Below, in pieces: positions 14,079-25,204 of a stretch of 64,000 nt of DNA. Position numbers and translations under genes: made by a program. Origin of the DNA: Dichotomocladium elegans. Taxonomy: Eukaryota; Mucoromycota; Mucoromycetes; Mucorales; Lichtheimiaceae. The notes below the pieces were generated by a model, which was not told the DNA's origin, searched no databases, and worked only from the letters and a program-made list of their open reading frames with translations. Location: the NCBI GenBank assembly GCA_025716815.1, contig JAIXMN010000001.1, forward strand, positions 2,046,001-2,110,000, written 5' to 3'. How positions within the stretch are numbered: the first letter of the stretch is position 1; every line of letters starts with the position of its first letter.

Positions 14079-14566
14079 AAAAATTTAATTGTGCGCCTAT
14101 TCTAATTGGCTGCTCATATCTCTCACCAAATCAATACTAAGGATACGGTCTACCTGAAGAAAATATTATCGCCAAATCCATATGATACCGTGGGTGTACG
14201 TATCAGAAGCATTGCTGTTTCGCTAAACAATGCAAGTGCAGGGCAGCAACATGTTTTCTTGAGCAATGAAAGTGATAATCGTGTACAATAGCCTCGGAAG
14301 TGAAGTGGTTACTACGTACACCGAAATTTTTTGGGAAAGACATATGGGTTGTCCGACAGTGGATTGCCCACCCAGCGCAACTCGTTTGATATATATCACT
14401 TAATAGATGCACTATGTGCACAACCGTTGATGGCAACCAATATACGATATTATGCTGAATCTGTATAAGGGCGGTTGCAAAGGTAATAGCCGTTATAGCA
14501 CTTGTCTCCAGTATGTAGTATATAAAGTGTTCCTTGAGAATTTTCTAGACTGTCGTTAACAATGTC

Positions 14567-15038
14567 AACAGTGCGAAAAAATAAACATACAACGGCAATT
14601 AATGGCAGTACGTTTGACTGTTTCAAATAGAGTTTGCAAGAGGTAGATGGATACAGTATTTAACATATAGCACAATTCCTACAAGCATTGTTGGTATTTT
14701 CATCTTTGGAATAATACCGCACCGAGGAGACTCTGTAAAAGTAGTAAACGGCTAGGCTGTAGGAGGTTTCCTCTTTTTTCTTGATTTATTGTTACTATCG
14801 TAAAGAACACAAAGAGCCAGCAGCCTAATAAATGGAGAGTATCATCAACACGTCTTACCGTATTCGCGACGATCTCAAAACAGCTATCCGTGAGTACGCT
14901 ATAGCAAACGGCTTTAATGTATCTATCAAAGATAGTGGTACCAATAAGAAAAATGTCATATTGCTCTTTCGCATGCATCCATGGGGGACAACACCGTTTA
15001 CGTAAACAGGGAGTCAAGTATGACAGAGGTTACAAAGA
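14567..15038. other. spacer between left arm and MULE transposase
   Basis: AT-rich, with no supported coding sequence. It presumably contains the promoter of the MULE transposase gene that starts at 15039. No sequence was seen pairing it with the 18.06-18.45 kb spacer on the other side. Confidence 0.4.
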
Positions 15039-16908
15039 ATGCCACCATACATTGAGTTAAATGAATACAGGCCCAGCGACAAAAAATGCGACAAGCAGAA
15101 TGAATCTGAGTATCGCTGCGTAAATGGTGTCGTCAAGAGATGGCCACTACGCTTTACGAAGAAGCTCGGCTGCCCCTGGAGGGTGTATGCGGCTTGCAAG
15201 GAAGGAGAAGAGTGGACTATCAGGAGAGAAAAATCCAGTATTGACTGCCATGAGAACCATGAACTAGCTACCAATTCCCTGGTGTACTCTAATGCTCGTA
15301 AACCTAGTGGTGACACACAAGCAAAGATAGTGGAGATGGGCAGCAAAGGTGTCAAGCTTGCGCAAATCCGCCGCCTGACATGTGACCTTAATGGAAACCC
15401 CACCATGATAGCCAAGGATATATATAATATTCAGCAGAAAAGTGCAAGCAATGACGGGTCCAACCAAGTTCAGCAGGTCCATGATTATCTTTTAGCAAGA
15501 GGATATAAGCTTCGATATAAGGCATCAGACGGCGTCATGAGCTCACTTTTTATCACCCATCCTTCATCAATTGAGCGCGCTGGTATTTTTCCCGAAGTTA
15601 TCATCATCGATGCTACCCACAAGACCAATATTAACAAGATGCCATTTGTCAATATTGTCGGCGTAGACAACCTTGCATCAGTCAACAATGCACGGGCTCC
15701 ACGCACCTTTTTCATTGCCGCAGCATTACTTTCAGATGAAAAAGAGATATCATACAAATGGATCATAGAGACATTTCAATCTGTAGTATTCTCGAATACT
15801 GCTCGCATTGAAATCAGCCAGGGCAATTTGTAACACACGACAACAAGGCCTTGCACGCTACGCTTCACGCTGTTTTCCCGTCCATCCCGCATATTCTTTG
15901 CGGCCGGCATATAAGCAACAACTTTAGAGCCCGTGCTGTCAGATGTTTTAATGATAAAGACCTTCAGAGATACCAAGGCACTGTACCAAGAATTGTCTAT
16001 GGGCGAGAAGTCGACATATTTGACTCTGCCGTGGAAGAATACCGCCATTTAATTATTGGACGAGCTTAACAACTACATCAATGGGTGTGTGCTCTTGACC
16101 AAAAGATATTCATGTAGTAATTATCAGCTACTTCAGGCTTTTGTCATATAAGGAGATGTGGTGAGGTCCGTGGGCCGAGAAGCACCTGTATCTTGGGACC
16201 AAGACTACTCAAAGGGTTGAGGGCGCGCATTGGGGACTGAAGCAAATCCTATCGATCTCTGGTGGAATAATGAAGTTGATCCACAGCACGCATGAATGGC
16301 TTACAAAGCATGTAAGAAGATTTTGTAAGGGTCCAGGACTTGGACAGGCATGCAAGCTATAAGCTATAACAAAGAAGTTTTAACGCGAATTATCTACAAG
16401 GATAACGACCAATGTGTTGACATAGCAATGACTAGAGCTCTCAGCAAACTACAAGGAGTTATATGCCAGTTCGCAATCATAAACATTCAACAGGAACTGT
16501 ACAAGTCTTGGGAATCTTGTAGAGTCATACATGATTTCACGTCGATGGCATTTAATGAGCGCCGTACCATCTGAACAAGGTATTGAAATAATCCTTAGAT
16601 ATTCTGAGCTGGTACTTACCTGCTGGGGCAGGACGACTCGATATACTTCCACTCAGTGATATAAATTTCACGCTGATAGCAAAAAAAATACAACAGCGCC
16701 AAATGCGCTCTTGATAAATTATTGCTCGCCTGCTGCGACGATCAACAGCGCTCAGATCATAAATGTGCCCTAGAAGAACTCACAGTTTCATTCAAGCTGG
16801 ACAATATCGACCAGGTCAAGTTTCCTAACAGAGTAAAGACGAAGGGCCGCCCAAAGGGCGCGAAAGGGGCACGAATTCCTTCCGGCTTCGAAATAGCAGA
16901 GAAAGAGC
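15039..16908 (+). pseudogene. MULE-type (Mutator-like) transposase, frameshifted
   Basis: The first frame (15039-15833) holds an N-terminal WRKY-GCM1/FAR1-like zinc region (KKLGCPWRVYAACKEGEEW, then DCHENHEL) and the start of the RNase H-like MULE domain, IIIDATHKTNINKMPF, with the first catalytic Asp. A frameshift near 15820 moves to FVTHDNKALHATLHAVFP, then HILCGRHISNNF, the second-Asp region. A further shift near 16055 and more later ones lead to RVEGAHWGLKQILSISGG near 16210, which holds the third catalytic Glu of fungal MULEs. The C-terminal pieces run to 16574 and then 16722-16908 (VKTKGRPKGAKGARIP). With at least three frame breaks it cannot make a full transposase. The C-terminal frame runs on into repeat M1. 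Confidence 0.82.
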
Positions 16909-16909
16909 A

Positions 16910-17226
16910 TGTAACAGTACAGGCACTGTTGTGCGAGTACTTACAAAGAGCGTCTGATATACAGCGTGGAGGAAGCACGAACGCGACGAGAAGAACGAGG
17001 ATTATAATAATATAACGTGGGGATGCCCGACGTCACAGGGCATCCTTGTTTATATGGTAAACAGTAGCGGGGTAATAACAGTGGTAAACATATAGGATCG
17101 TCGTGCAGAGAAAGTGAGTGTGGTACATAATATCGTCGCCGGAGATGCGGTCTTGATCGTGATCGTTATCCTTGTAGTATCTGGGTCGTTGGTCGAGAGT
17201 GATCCGTCACTGTAGCTACTGCTACA
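16910..17226. repeat. MITE-like repeat M1
   Basis: A 317-bp segment between the MULE and OTU genes, repeated in inverted orientation as M2 (19520-19836). One end starts TGTAACAGTA; the other end, read inward, is TGTAGCAGTAGC. These are imperfect terminal inverted repeats of about 10 bp. No coding capacity of its own. Confidence 0.65.
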
Positions 17227-17265
17227 GAGGAGAAGAACACTAAACAGAATTTTGCAGATAACGAC

Positions 17266-18062
17266 ATGTCGTTGTCAAAAAAGAGGAACCGTAGTTTAAA
17301 GTATGAAGACGACGACCTTTGGCACTTTCCATCAACCAAGAAGCAGAAACTACGGTAAATATCAGTACATTGTACTTCAATACCATCATCACTAAGATTT
17401 CTTGATTTTTTTTATTATAGTATTACAGTGATGAAGACATGCCAGAGCTACATCCTGATTTGCCTGCAGATGCTATTGTCCGCGAAGTTCCGATCGATGC
17501 TGATGGATGGTGCGGTTTTAGAACTGTTGCCTATGTCCACCTTGGTTCCTAGGATCTCTATATTGAGGCGAAATTGCGTACGTATCAATACCTTGTTGAT
17601 AATCGCGACCATTGTAAACGTGTCGTATGTTTATCTTCAGAGTATGAGCTGCAAAGGCTTATTACTAGGATGTCATATGGCATTTCAGACGAGACGAGGG
17701 CACTAGGTAATCAAAGCTGTCTGCAAAAGTACTGGTTCGAAGCATCAGTAGATTGCCAGCTTGCTGCGGAGACTTTTAACCGCCTTATTGCCACTTTTTC
17801 ATCAGGTGGACAATATCACTATCCATCGCGCCTCTATATACCATTCCAACTACCACCAAAGACCAAGATGCCGCCTATCGTGGTGCACTACATCAGCAAT
17901 TGCCATTGGGAAACCGTGCAGCTCAAACCGTCAATCAAAATTGAACGGCCTCATGGATTTAACCATGCAGCCAGATGGATGGAACAAACTACCTGGAGGC
18001 ACTTACATATCAAGAAGTCGTCCAAAGTGGGCAAACAGTCAGATGTCATCATTATAGACTAG
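17266..18062 (+). pseudogene. OTU-domain cysteine protease of the element, one in-frame stop
   Basis: The first exon (17266-17354) encodes a basic MSLSKKRNR start. A GT-AG int­ron (17355-17428) joins it in phase to the second exon from 17429. The OTU Asp-Cys box is IDADGWCGFRTVAYVHLG (Cys nucleophile in GWC). The His box is VVHYISNCHWETVQLK near 17880. Between them, YLVDNRDHCKRVV and RLITRMSYGISDETRALG have the expected spacing. A single TAG at 17550-17552 interrupts an otherwise open frame of about 240 codons, so this is a very recent pseudogene, a read-through gene or a sequence error. OTU proteases are deubiquitinases. Host-derived or viral-type OTU domains occur in several transposon families, possibly to blunt host ubiquitin signalling; that role is inference. 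Confidence 0.72.
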
Positions 18063-18446
18063 CAGGCCTTTAGCCATATTTGCACATCGACATTTACGTA
18101 ACTCTCTTCCATACAATAAACCCTATCTTGGCCCAACAAAACTCAATACGTTTATAGTGCGTTTTCTCTAAGATGTTGGTCCATCAGATTACAATTATTG
18201 GGCCATGAATCAAATGACGACGTTAATCCTGCAAACTTCAGAATTCTCCATATGTTTATGTCGTTAATCAATCCAATATGTAAGATAAATGATGGATCGC
18301 TTTATCTTCGACCAAGGGGTCCTCTTCTTTTTGACAGTACTTTGCGGCATTTCTTAGGATAATGAGGTGGTTAGCCAGCTCAGTAGAACATAGCAAAATC
18401 ATAAATTGCCTACAACTTTAGAATCTCAAGTAGATGTTGGTTTGTG
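18063..18446. other. spacer between OTU gene and right arm
   Basis: About 380 bp of AT-rich sequence without supported coding content. It is presumably the 3' flank of the OTU gene. Confidence 0.4.
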
Positions 18447-18914
18447 GCATTGTTAACGACAGTCTAGAAAATTCTCAGGAACACTTTATATACCACATAC
18501 TGGAGACAAGTGCTATAATGGCTATTGCCTTTCCAACCGCCCTTATACAGATTCAGCATAGTATATTGGTTGCCATCAATGGTTGTACACATAGCGCATC
18601 TATTAAGTGATATATCAAGCGAGTTGCGCTGGGTGGGCAATCCACTGTCGGACAACCCATGTACTGTAATCCCTTTACTGCAGAGGTTATTGTACACGGT
18701 CATTACTTTCATTGCTCAAGAAAGCATGTTGAGTCCCTGCACTTGCATTGTTTAGCAAAACAGCAATGGATCATGTAACAATATGCTTCTGATATGTACA
18801 ACCACGGTATCATATAGATTGGGCGATAATATTTTCTTCAGGTAGACCGTACCCTTAGTATGATTTGGTGAGAGCTATGAACAACCAATTAGAATAGGCG
18901 CACAATTAAATTTT

Positions 18915-19022
18915 TTAATGGATAGCACCGCTGGCACCGCTGGCACCGATAGCACCGATAGCACCGATGGGCGCCGGTAGTACCGCTGGCACCGATGGCA
19001 CTGATAGCACCGCTGGCACCGC
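18915..19022. repeat. degenerate minisatellite, right arm
   Basis: Tandem GCACCGATA/GCACCGCTG units, the reverse complement of the left-arm minisatellite (13979-14078). The unit order is more degenerate here and includes a GGGCGCCGG variant. It sits at the mirror position relative to the nuclease gene. Confidence 0.8.
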
Positions 19023-19054
19023 GTTTTTTCGCCCCTTTTGTCGTTTATACGACA

Positions 19055-20514
19055 ATGAACGAGAGTAAGTGTTCCATCGCTTCCAAAAGATTACTAGCAT
19101 AGGCGACTTACAGGCAGAGAATAACGTACATGTCCATGTGGCGGAAAGGTTTTTTCATTGTACATGTGATCAGTTTTAACTCATATTCTTTTTAGTTGAT
19201 ACAGATTTGTTGGAATTCAATTGCCCAACAATATAAACCTGGTGCAGATAGAATGAGCCGTCTTCTTGCATTGCAACCAGAATTCATTAACTTGGTGACT
19301 GCAGCTCTCGTAAATTATCCCAGTGGAAGATATATTGCTGCACCAACAACATTCCGAGACCAAGAATGCGACGTAATGTATATTTCCAAAACGCAAAGTA
19401 ACTTCCCACCTATGATATTGGAATTCCAGGCGGAGGTGGACTTGGACTATATTCACCGTGCGTTCTCGTACTGCATGGAGATCTACAAACGATACACTAT
19501 TTTTCCTGTTGTCTTGATGTGTAGCAGTAGCTACAGAGACGGGTCACTATCGACCGACGACCAAGATATTACAAGGATAACGATCACGATCAAGACCGCA
19601 TCTGCGACGACGATATTATGTACCACACTCACTTTCCCTGTACGATGATCCTATATGTATACCACTGCTATTACCCCCGCTAATGTCTACTATAGAAACA
19701 GGGATGCCCTGTGACATCGGGTATCCGCACCTTGTATTGTTATAATCATCGTTCTTCTCGTCACGTCGCGCTTCCTCCACGCTGTATATCAGACGCTCTT
19801 CGTAAGTCCTCGCACAACGGTGTCTGTACTGTTACATGGTGTTCCATCTTAAGGAGATGGATCAGTTTCTTTTGATGGAACAGTTTACGGCGACGCAACA
19901 GCGGTCCTATATGCTGGAAACGGAATGCTCGCTTGTATCTAGCCATTTTTATTTGCTGACGAAAGATAGCATCATGGATTTGGTCAGTGCGGACGAACCA
20001 CTACCACCTCTTGCTGCTGTTGCCCATTTTTTGATTTCTGGTGAACCAAGCATCATTGGCAACTCACGATGAGACGATGAGCATATCAAAATGTTCTATC
20101 AATTGTGTATGGCACTTGCTACTCAAGATGGCAAACAGGAAGCGAGCCGGCTGGATACACTGAAACGAGTATGCGTTGACACTCACGACCAATTTGAGAA
20201 GATCGTCAAATCTGCCCGCTTGAATCCTGGCCGGGCTATCCGTTATGCATCAGCTGGAATGGAATACGCCTCTCAAATGGCTCGAAAAATTGATCATTTG
20301 TTATCCAACGAGGATGATTGTGGTACTCCTATGGAGGAGCCTGATGCCGATGACCTGGCGTGCAATGATCCAGCAAGGATGCCTGAATCCGACTTTGATA
20401 AACAGGCTATTTTGGGCTTCGTTGGCTGCAACAAAAGATCCCTCGCTGTCACATGCAGTCGCTCGCTATGTCGACGCAGTTAGCTTCAAGCGGGCATACT
20501 ACCGGTTTAAGTAG
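19055..20514 (+). pseudogene. Rpn-like nuclease, broken copy in right arm
   Basis: Counterpart of the intact gene at 12715-13955. It keeps the short first exon (ATGAACGAGA|GTAAGT at 19055) and CDVMYISKTQSNFPPMILEF with the catalytic residues. It is broken by a 1-bp loss near 19220, insertion of M2 after the VVL codons (19520-19836), a Trp-to-stop change near 20070 and a deletion of about 50 bp near 20425 that shifts the frame. The last codons (KRAYYRFK) are still recognisable. It cannot encode a full nuclease. Confidence 0.85.
19520..19836. repeat. MITE-like repeat M2, inserted in the nuclease pseudogene
   Basis: Inverted copy of M1 (16910-17226). Comparison with the intact left-arm nuclease shows it splits the codons between VVL and KEMD. 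That makes it an insertion, not part of the ancestral gene. Flanking TG on each side could be a short target duplication, but this is not proven. Confidence 0.72.
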
Positions 20515-20520
20515 TTATTT

Positions 20521-21403
20521 TATGGATACCGCCCTATATATTACTTTATGTTTTCATTTGTATGACGGACGCATTATCCACGGGTATATAGTGACCTTTC
20601 ATATGCCTGTGCTTATCCATTTCATCGAGGGTCGTTTTTAAGAAAGTTAGGCAGTAGCCAGTTACTATCCCTGAACTTATGCATCCCTCAGTCTTTCTCT
20701 TAACAGGTCTTGACCTCTTACGCCAACTGCGATCAAACCTGCCGCTGAGATAGCACCCAATATCAATGTTGTGTTTGCTCGCGTGCTGAGCCTGTTATCA
20801 ATAACATCAGTACCTTTTCTTTACCTAGCTCTTGAGCATTTCAGAAGTCTGTATTTTCCTATTTACAAATCCATTCGTACCGTTTCTCAACCTTTGCTGG
20901 ACTGTTTCGTTCGACGGGACGGAGATTACGAAAGGTTGCGATTGCCTCGCACAAGGATATACACAGTTTGCAAGAACATCTTGAGATCAACAATAGTAGC
21001 AGAGGGAATGGCATCAACGCAGTTCGTAGCACACGCGTTATGTTCTTCGGTCAAGATACATTTTTCGATCTACTATTTACAGCTCTCAAGAATGCTATTA
21101 CGGCATATATGATTCTGCTTAACCCACGAACAAACGCCAACGCCCCCCCCCGCCTCGAACCCTTTCGCTATAGCTAATGCACTCATGGCCTTTTCAATCT
21201 TTAGATAAAAAAAGAGCTTTATAGCAGATAGAATCCCGTTTTATGTTTATTCTGTTGACTTTGCAAGTATCCGGAGCGAGTGGCGATTGTCTCAACTATA
21301 AATTCATTTTGATCAACGATGTAGTCCATGATTTTAGATCCGCAATCCTCTTCAACTTCATTCCCACACCCACCCTCATATAGTAGAAATACTGTACTCA
21401 TAT
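20521..21403 (-). pseudogene. Tc1/mariner transposase relic, right arm
   Basis: Inverted counterpart of 12246-12700. The minus strand at 21219-21403 reads VFLLYEGGCGNEVEEDCG, and 20521-20830 carries the matching central and C-terminal blocks. The two parts are separated by an insertion of about 385 bp (20834-21218) not present in the left arm. Decayed and non-functional. Confidence 0.65.
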
Positions 21404-21588
21404 TGATTTGTAAACAAGGGGATTATTCAACTATTTTATTGATGGATGATAGATCCGCGACGATTTCATAATTTCAGATAACAAAGGATACGAGCAGCTA
21501 ATTACAGAGATTATATACCGGTAGAACATATGGCAGATGATGTACAGTTAGGACGAGTTTTTGTTTGCTTGCTTACAATACAACAACG

Positions 21589-23725
21589 TTATTTGGACAG
21601 TTCATCCTCCCGTGGTGGTGCTGGCGACGGCGGTGATGTGATTTTCTCAGATCCTTTCTCTGCAACGCTAACCTGCTTCTGTAATGCAGCCAGCTCGTCT
21701 CGGAGCTTCTTGAGTTCTTCGTCCTTTGACCGGTTCTCTGATTTAAGTTTGACAATGTACTCGTATGATTGCTGTATTAAAACCACCTTGCTCATCTGAC
21801 TGGCCGATTTCTCCTTCGCTTCCTCCTCCGGGGTATCATCATTTTCTGCATTGCGGTCACTGCCACTACTCTGCGAATCGTCTCCTTTGACATGAGTGCT
21901 TGTAATCTCCTTTCGGAGCGCCTCCAAGTTCTGTTTCAAGGTATCTCGTCGTTTCTGTTCAGCCGCCTTGTGCGCTGACCGCCGGTTCTCCACACCCGAC
22001 GGGAAACTCGACGAAAAATCAATACCGAGATTCGTTGCATTGCCCTCTCGTATGTTTTGGTAATTGCTCTTGGTGGCCAAAGCAGCCGCAGCGGCTTGCT
22101 CCTCCAGAGGCGACAGCCTCCTTCCGTTAGGCTTAAGGGAAGGTGAAATAAGCGGCTTGAGAGCACGTGGGGAAGACACACTGCCTGCCACAGCCGCCGT
22201 TGATACACTGCCTCTGGAGGCAGTCAAGTTCGTGCTGCTCGGCATATGCGGTCGCAAGGCAGCAGGAGACAGCAGAGCGGCAAGAGATGGATTAGTAGCA
22301 CTGATTTGAGGCGATAGGTGGGCAGCGGTTGGGTACAGGCCTGGCGAAGTGAATGCCTCAGCTGTCGCACGCGTCGTTCGACGCCTTTTACGGGCGTTGG
22401 AAAGGAGCGCTTTTTTCGGAGTTCCGGATTGACTGATAGGCTGTTGCTTGTCCTGCAACATTGCAGCAGGTAGGGATGTCATTTTGTCCACCGCGGAAGA
22501 ATAGAAGTTGCTTGCAGTAGCAGGGGAGACAGTGCTGCTGCTGCTGCTGCTGCTATTGCTGCTGCCGTTAGTACCGACCTGGCCGAGCTTCATAAGCAAG
22601 GACGGAGTTGCGGGGGCAAAAAAATTAGCGTCCGATCTTGATGCAGATGCTCCAGGCGGTTGAGTGATCACGAAAGGAGAGGATGTGCGGGAAGACGAGG
22701 AGGGAAAAGATGATGCGGGTTCTGCTCCTCCTCCTGTTGTCGTTGTCTGCGCACGATGAGATTGCAAATGAGGCGCGACTTCAGAGGCGCGTGAGGGCTG
22801 TTGTGTTATCGTTGTAGTAGAGTCCATCGTTTTGATCACAGCCATAGCCGCAGCACTTGTGGCAGTAGCAGTCGATCCACTGTTGGTGCTATGTGGGTGC
22901 GTCGAATGACTTTGAAGTTCTTGATGAGCAGAGCGAAGTAACTCCTGCTCCTTTTCAATTAAGGCCAGCTTATGATGTAGCATGCTTTCTGGGAGCAATT
23001 CGGTGCTGATCTGGGTCAAACTTGAGTTTCTGGAAGCACTGTCGGTCAGGACGGGCGCCTGATAGGGCATCGCATGGAGTGCTGGCGAAGACAATGGCGA
23101 AAACGTCAATTCAACCATGCTGTCTTTATTATTATTATTACTGATTTCGCCGCCATTTCCGCCTCCTGCGTTCATTTGATATATCCGATCATTTGTGGGT
23201 GCAATAGCTGGAGATATCAAAGGACTAAACAAATCCTTTTTTTTTAAAAAAAAAACTTGGGTTAGAGAACTTTGCACTCTTTCTTGAAATAGTTATGGAA
23301 AACTTGGGATGAAAAGAGCTCCTGACCTCGTCATCGCCAAAACATGCAATATCTTCAATATTAAATGACGTCGAAGTCGGCTGAAGAATATCGTGGACAG
23401 ACTGCGTCGATATCTGAAGCGGTGATATGGCATAGTCAGGACTACAGTCTTTTAGAACATTGTTGCTGGTAGAGTGGGAGACATTGTAGCCATGATCAAA
23501 TGCTGTTGACGATGGAGGTAAATCATTATGCAAGGATGTAGAGTGTTGCTCATGCGGATGACATGTATAATTATCGAAGTCATTGTGATCAAAAGTCAAG
23601 AAATGGATTCCTGCTGTCCCGGGCAAGCGCTCCTGTTGTTGTGACGTTTCAGTTGGTGGTAACATGATAGGAATTTCCTTTAGGAACTCGTGTGAGCCTT
23701 CAAAATGATGAGAACCGGATCCCAT
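21589..23725 (-). CDS. bHLH transcription factor
   Basis: Two exons (23327-23725, 21589-23235) joined by a GT-AG intron give 681 aa. The long N-terminal part is low-complexity Ser/Thr/Pro/Asn, with motif DLFSPLISPA at the exon joint, typical of fungal activator segments. The bHLH is at about residues 551-632: basic region RRSAHKAAEQKRRDTLKQN, a long acidic loop, and helix 2 ASQMSKVVLIQQSYEYIVKL. A leucine/charged coiled coil follows (KSKDEE-type heptads to about 660). His, Glu and Arg at the class-B positions (H-x3-E-x3-R) predict CACGTG E-box binding. It acts as a nuclear dimer. Target genes cannot be read from this window. The poly-T/poly-A tract at 23238-23257 lies in the intron acceptor region. 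Confidence 0.9.
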
Positions 23726-25204
23726 CTATGCGCAGAGCGGTTAAGGAGCTGGGGAGGCAGGTACAGGTAGGGAAGAGAGAGGTAAAGGAAGGTGCTGTTC
23801 GGACAAAAGGACGAGACATGGCTCTCTTGAATTCAAAGCTGACTGTTAAAAATTCCGCTTCCGTCAAGCAGATGGGCAAACCTTAAAACGTACTCACTCA
23901 TATTTCTTTGCCATCCATGCATGTTGCCAAACAGATAAGCGATGTTGCCATTCCATATCGCCTGGTATTACTTTATTCCTCGCAGTGAAGTGCCCTTGTC
24001 AAATAATTGCGAGAAATAGACTTCATTATGGGGATCGCGGGTCCGCAGGTAGATAGACCAATGAACAGTTGCATTAGGAGCACACACCACATATGTTGAT
24101 TTTGATTGTGTCTCCCAATTTGATTCGCCTCTTGAGCGGGAATTAAGAGTCTAAAGCGCGCAAAAAGATGTCGCACGCCTCCATGGAAACCAAAGCCTTG
24201 ATTCACACATCACAGTGCAATAAGAGCCATGTGCTATCAGTTCAGGTAGTCAAGCCCGCTCGGATCATCGCATCATCACTGCAGTCTTGCCTACAGGCTG
24301 AAGATGCGTATTTGCAATCAATTGGATTTGTTTTTCATGAATCGATGGAGCGCCGTTTTGGATTGTTTCAAGTACTTTGAATCTCTGGAATTGGTTTTTC
24401 ACAAGCTGTCCTAAGACAATGGGGATGATATATCTCATCGACCCATTAAAAATGAGACTCTTATATTCTCAATTTAGAACACACGAGCGGCCATTGGTTA
24501 GCATTTCATTGAAATGCTGCCAAGATCCTCTTCCTACTGTAACGTAGATGTTTCGCGTGAGGCAGCAAGCAGATGGAACTGAGTACGCTTCTTAGTCAGC
24601 GAAATTTTGTAATAGTGCTTCGGCGATACGATGATGGCAATTATAGGCTCACTTCGACATGTTCCAATGGCTCCATTTGCTGACAATTAAGTGCAATACC
24701 CTCTGTATTTGCCTGGATTCTTGCAATGATACCCCGATAAGAAATTGATATATAAGAGCAGCACAATCGATGCCGTATCTATCATGATTTGCAGATATTC
24801 ATCATCTGGATCCTATGCAGAAGACTGAAAAATTGCGAGGTTGTTACGCATCCTCTTTTCCGGCATACGGAAGCCTGACGCAAGGCAGTGCACACTTCAG
24901 CGAAGATAATAAAAGAGCATTCAAGACAGCCTGTGGCCTGGCCATGGAAGTATCACTTTGTCTTTCCGCATATGCTGTTTCTGCTATTGATGGAAGAGAT
25001 ACATTAAGAGGACAAACCAGGGAGATTTTACTTCTGTAAAATAACAGTTCACGCTAAATTTCTGTCACCCAATCAGGTAAAATTTGCTAGTCACGCTTGC
25101 TCGCGCCGAGAACAACAAAAGGTAAAGCCAGCAGAGTGCCATTTTTGTTCTCCTCAACTCCACCACCCGAACCCTTCTGTTCGCTAATACGCAGCCGGCC
25201 CACC
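23726..25204. other. intergenic, no gene recognised
   Basis: Nearly 1.5 kb between the bHLH start and the uL22m start (divergent). Frames near 23973-24206, 24168-24380 and 24815-25039 are open for 60-80 codons but show no motif. Part may be decayed repeat DNA; no firm match inside the window. Confidence 0.4.

Larger units (their letters stand above)
12246..14566. repeat. left arm of long inverted repeat
   Basis: Pairs with 18447-21403 in reverse complement. Matching landmarks are the YEGGCGNEVEE coding stretch at the outer end, the nuclease gene, the 18-bp minisatellite, the CCACCCAGCGCAACTCG block near 14370 (the reverse complement lies near 18630) and the inner end at TGTCGTTAACAATG. This arm keeps the intact nuclease gene. 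Confidence 0.85.
12246..21403. mobile_element. palindromic composite element: MULE transposase + OTU protease flanked by nuclease-bearing inverted arms
   Basis: The left arm (12246-14566) and right arm (18447-21403) are inverted copies of each other. They share, in order from the outside: a Tc1/mariner transposase relic, an Rpn-like PD-(D/E)XK nuclease gene, a GC-rich minisatellite, and about 500 bp of non-coding sequence ending at a shared GTTAACGACAG/CTGTCGTTAAC boundary. Between them lie a MULE transposase pseudogene and an OTU-domain protease, both on the plus strand. The right arm is longer because of two insertions (about 19520-19836 and 20834-21218). MULEs can have long terminal inverted repeats, but 2-3 kb with a gene inside is unusual. 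Whether the arms are true termini of one element or arose by inverted duplication of an older cluster cannot be settled here. The outer edges end inside the Tc1-like sequence, with no target duplication identified. Confidence 0.7.
18447..21403. repeat. right arm of long inverted repeat (with two insertions)
   Basis: Reverse-complement partner of 12246-14566. After removing the M2 insertion (about 317 bp) and the insertion at about 20834-21218 (about 385 bp), its length is close to that of the left arm. It also carries small indels, including loss of roughly 50 bp near 20425 in the nuclease gene. The nuclease here is broken, so this arm is the more decayed of the two. Confidence 0.82.

Noticed and set aside
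13856..14140. 94-aa ORF with VPAVLS repeats
   Set aside because: The repeats are a by-product of the 18-bp minisatellite; the mirror copy in the right arm does not preserve the frame and no conserved flank is coded.
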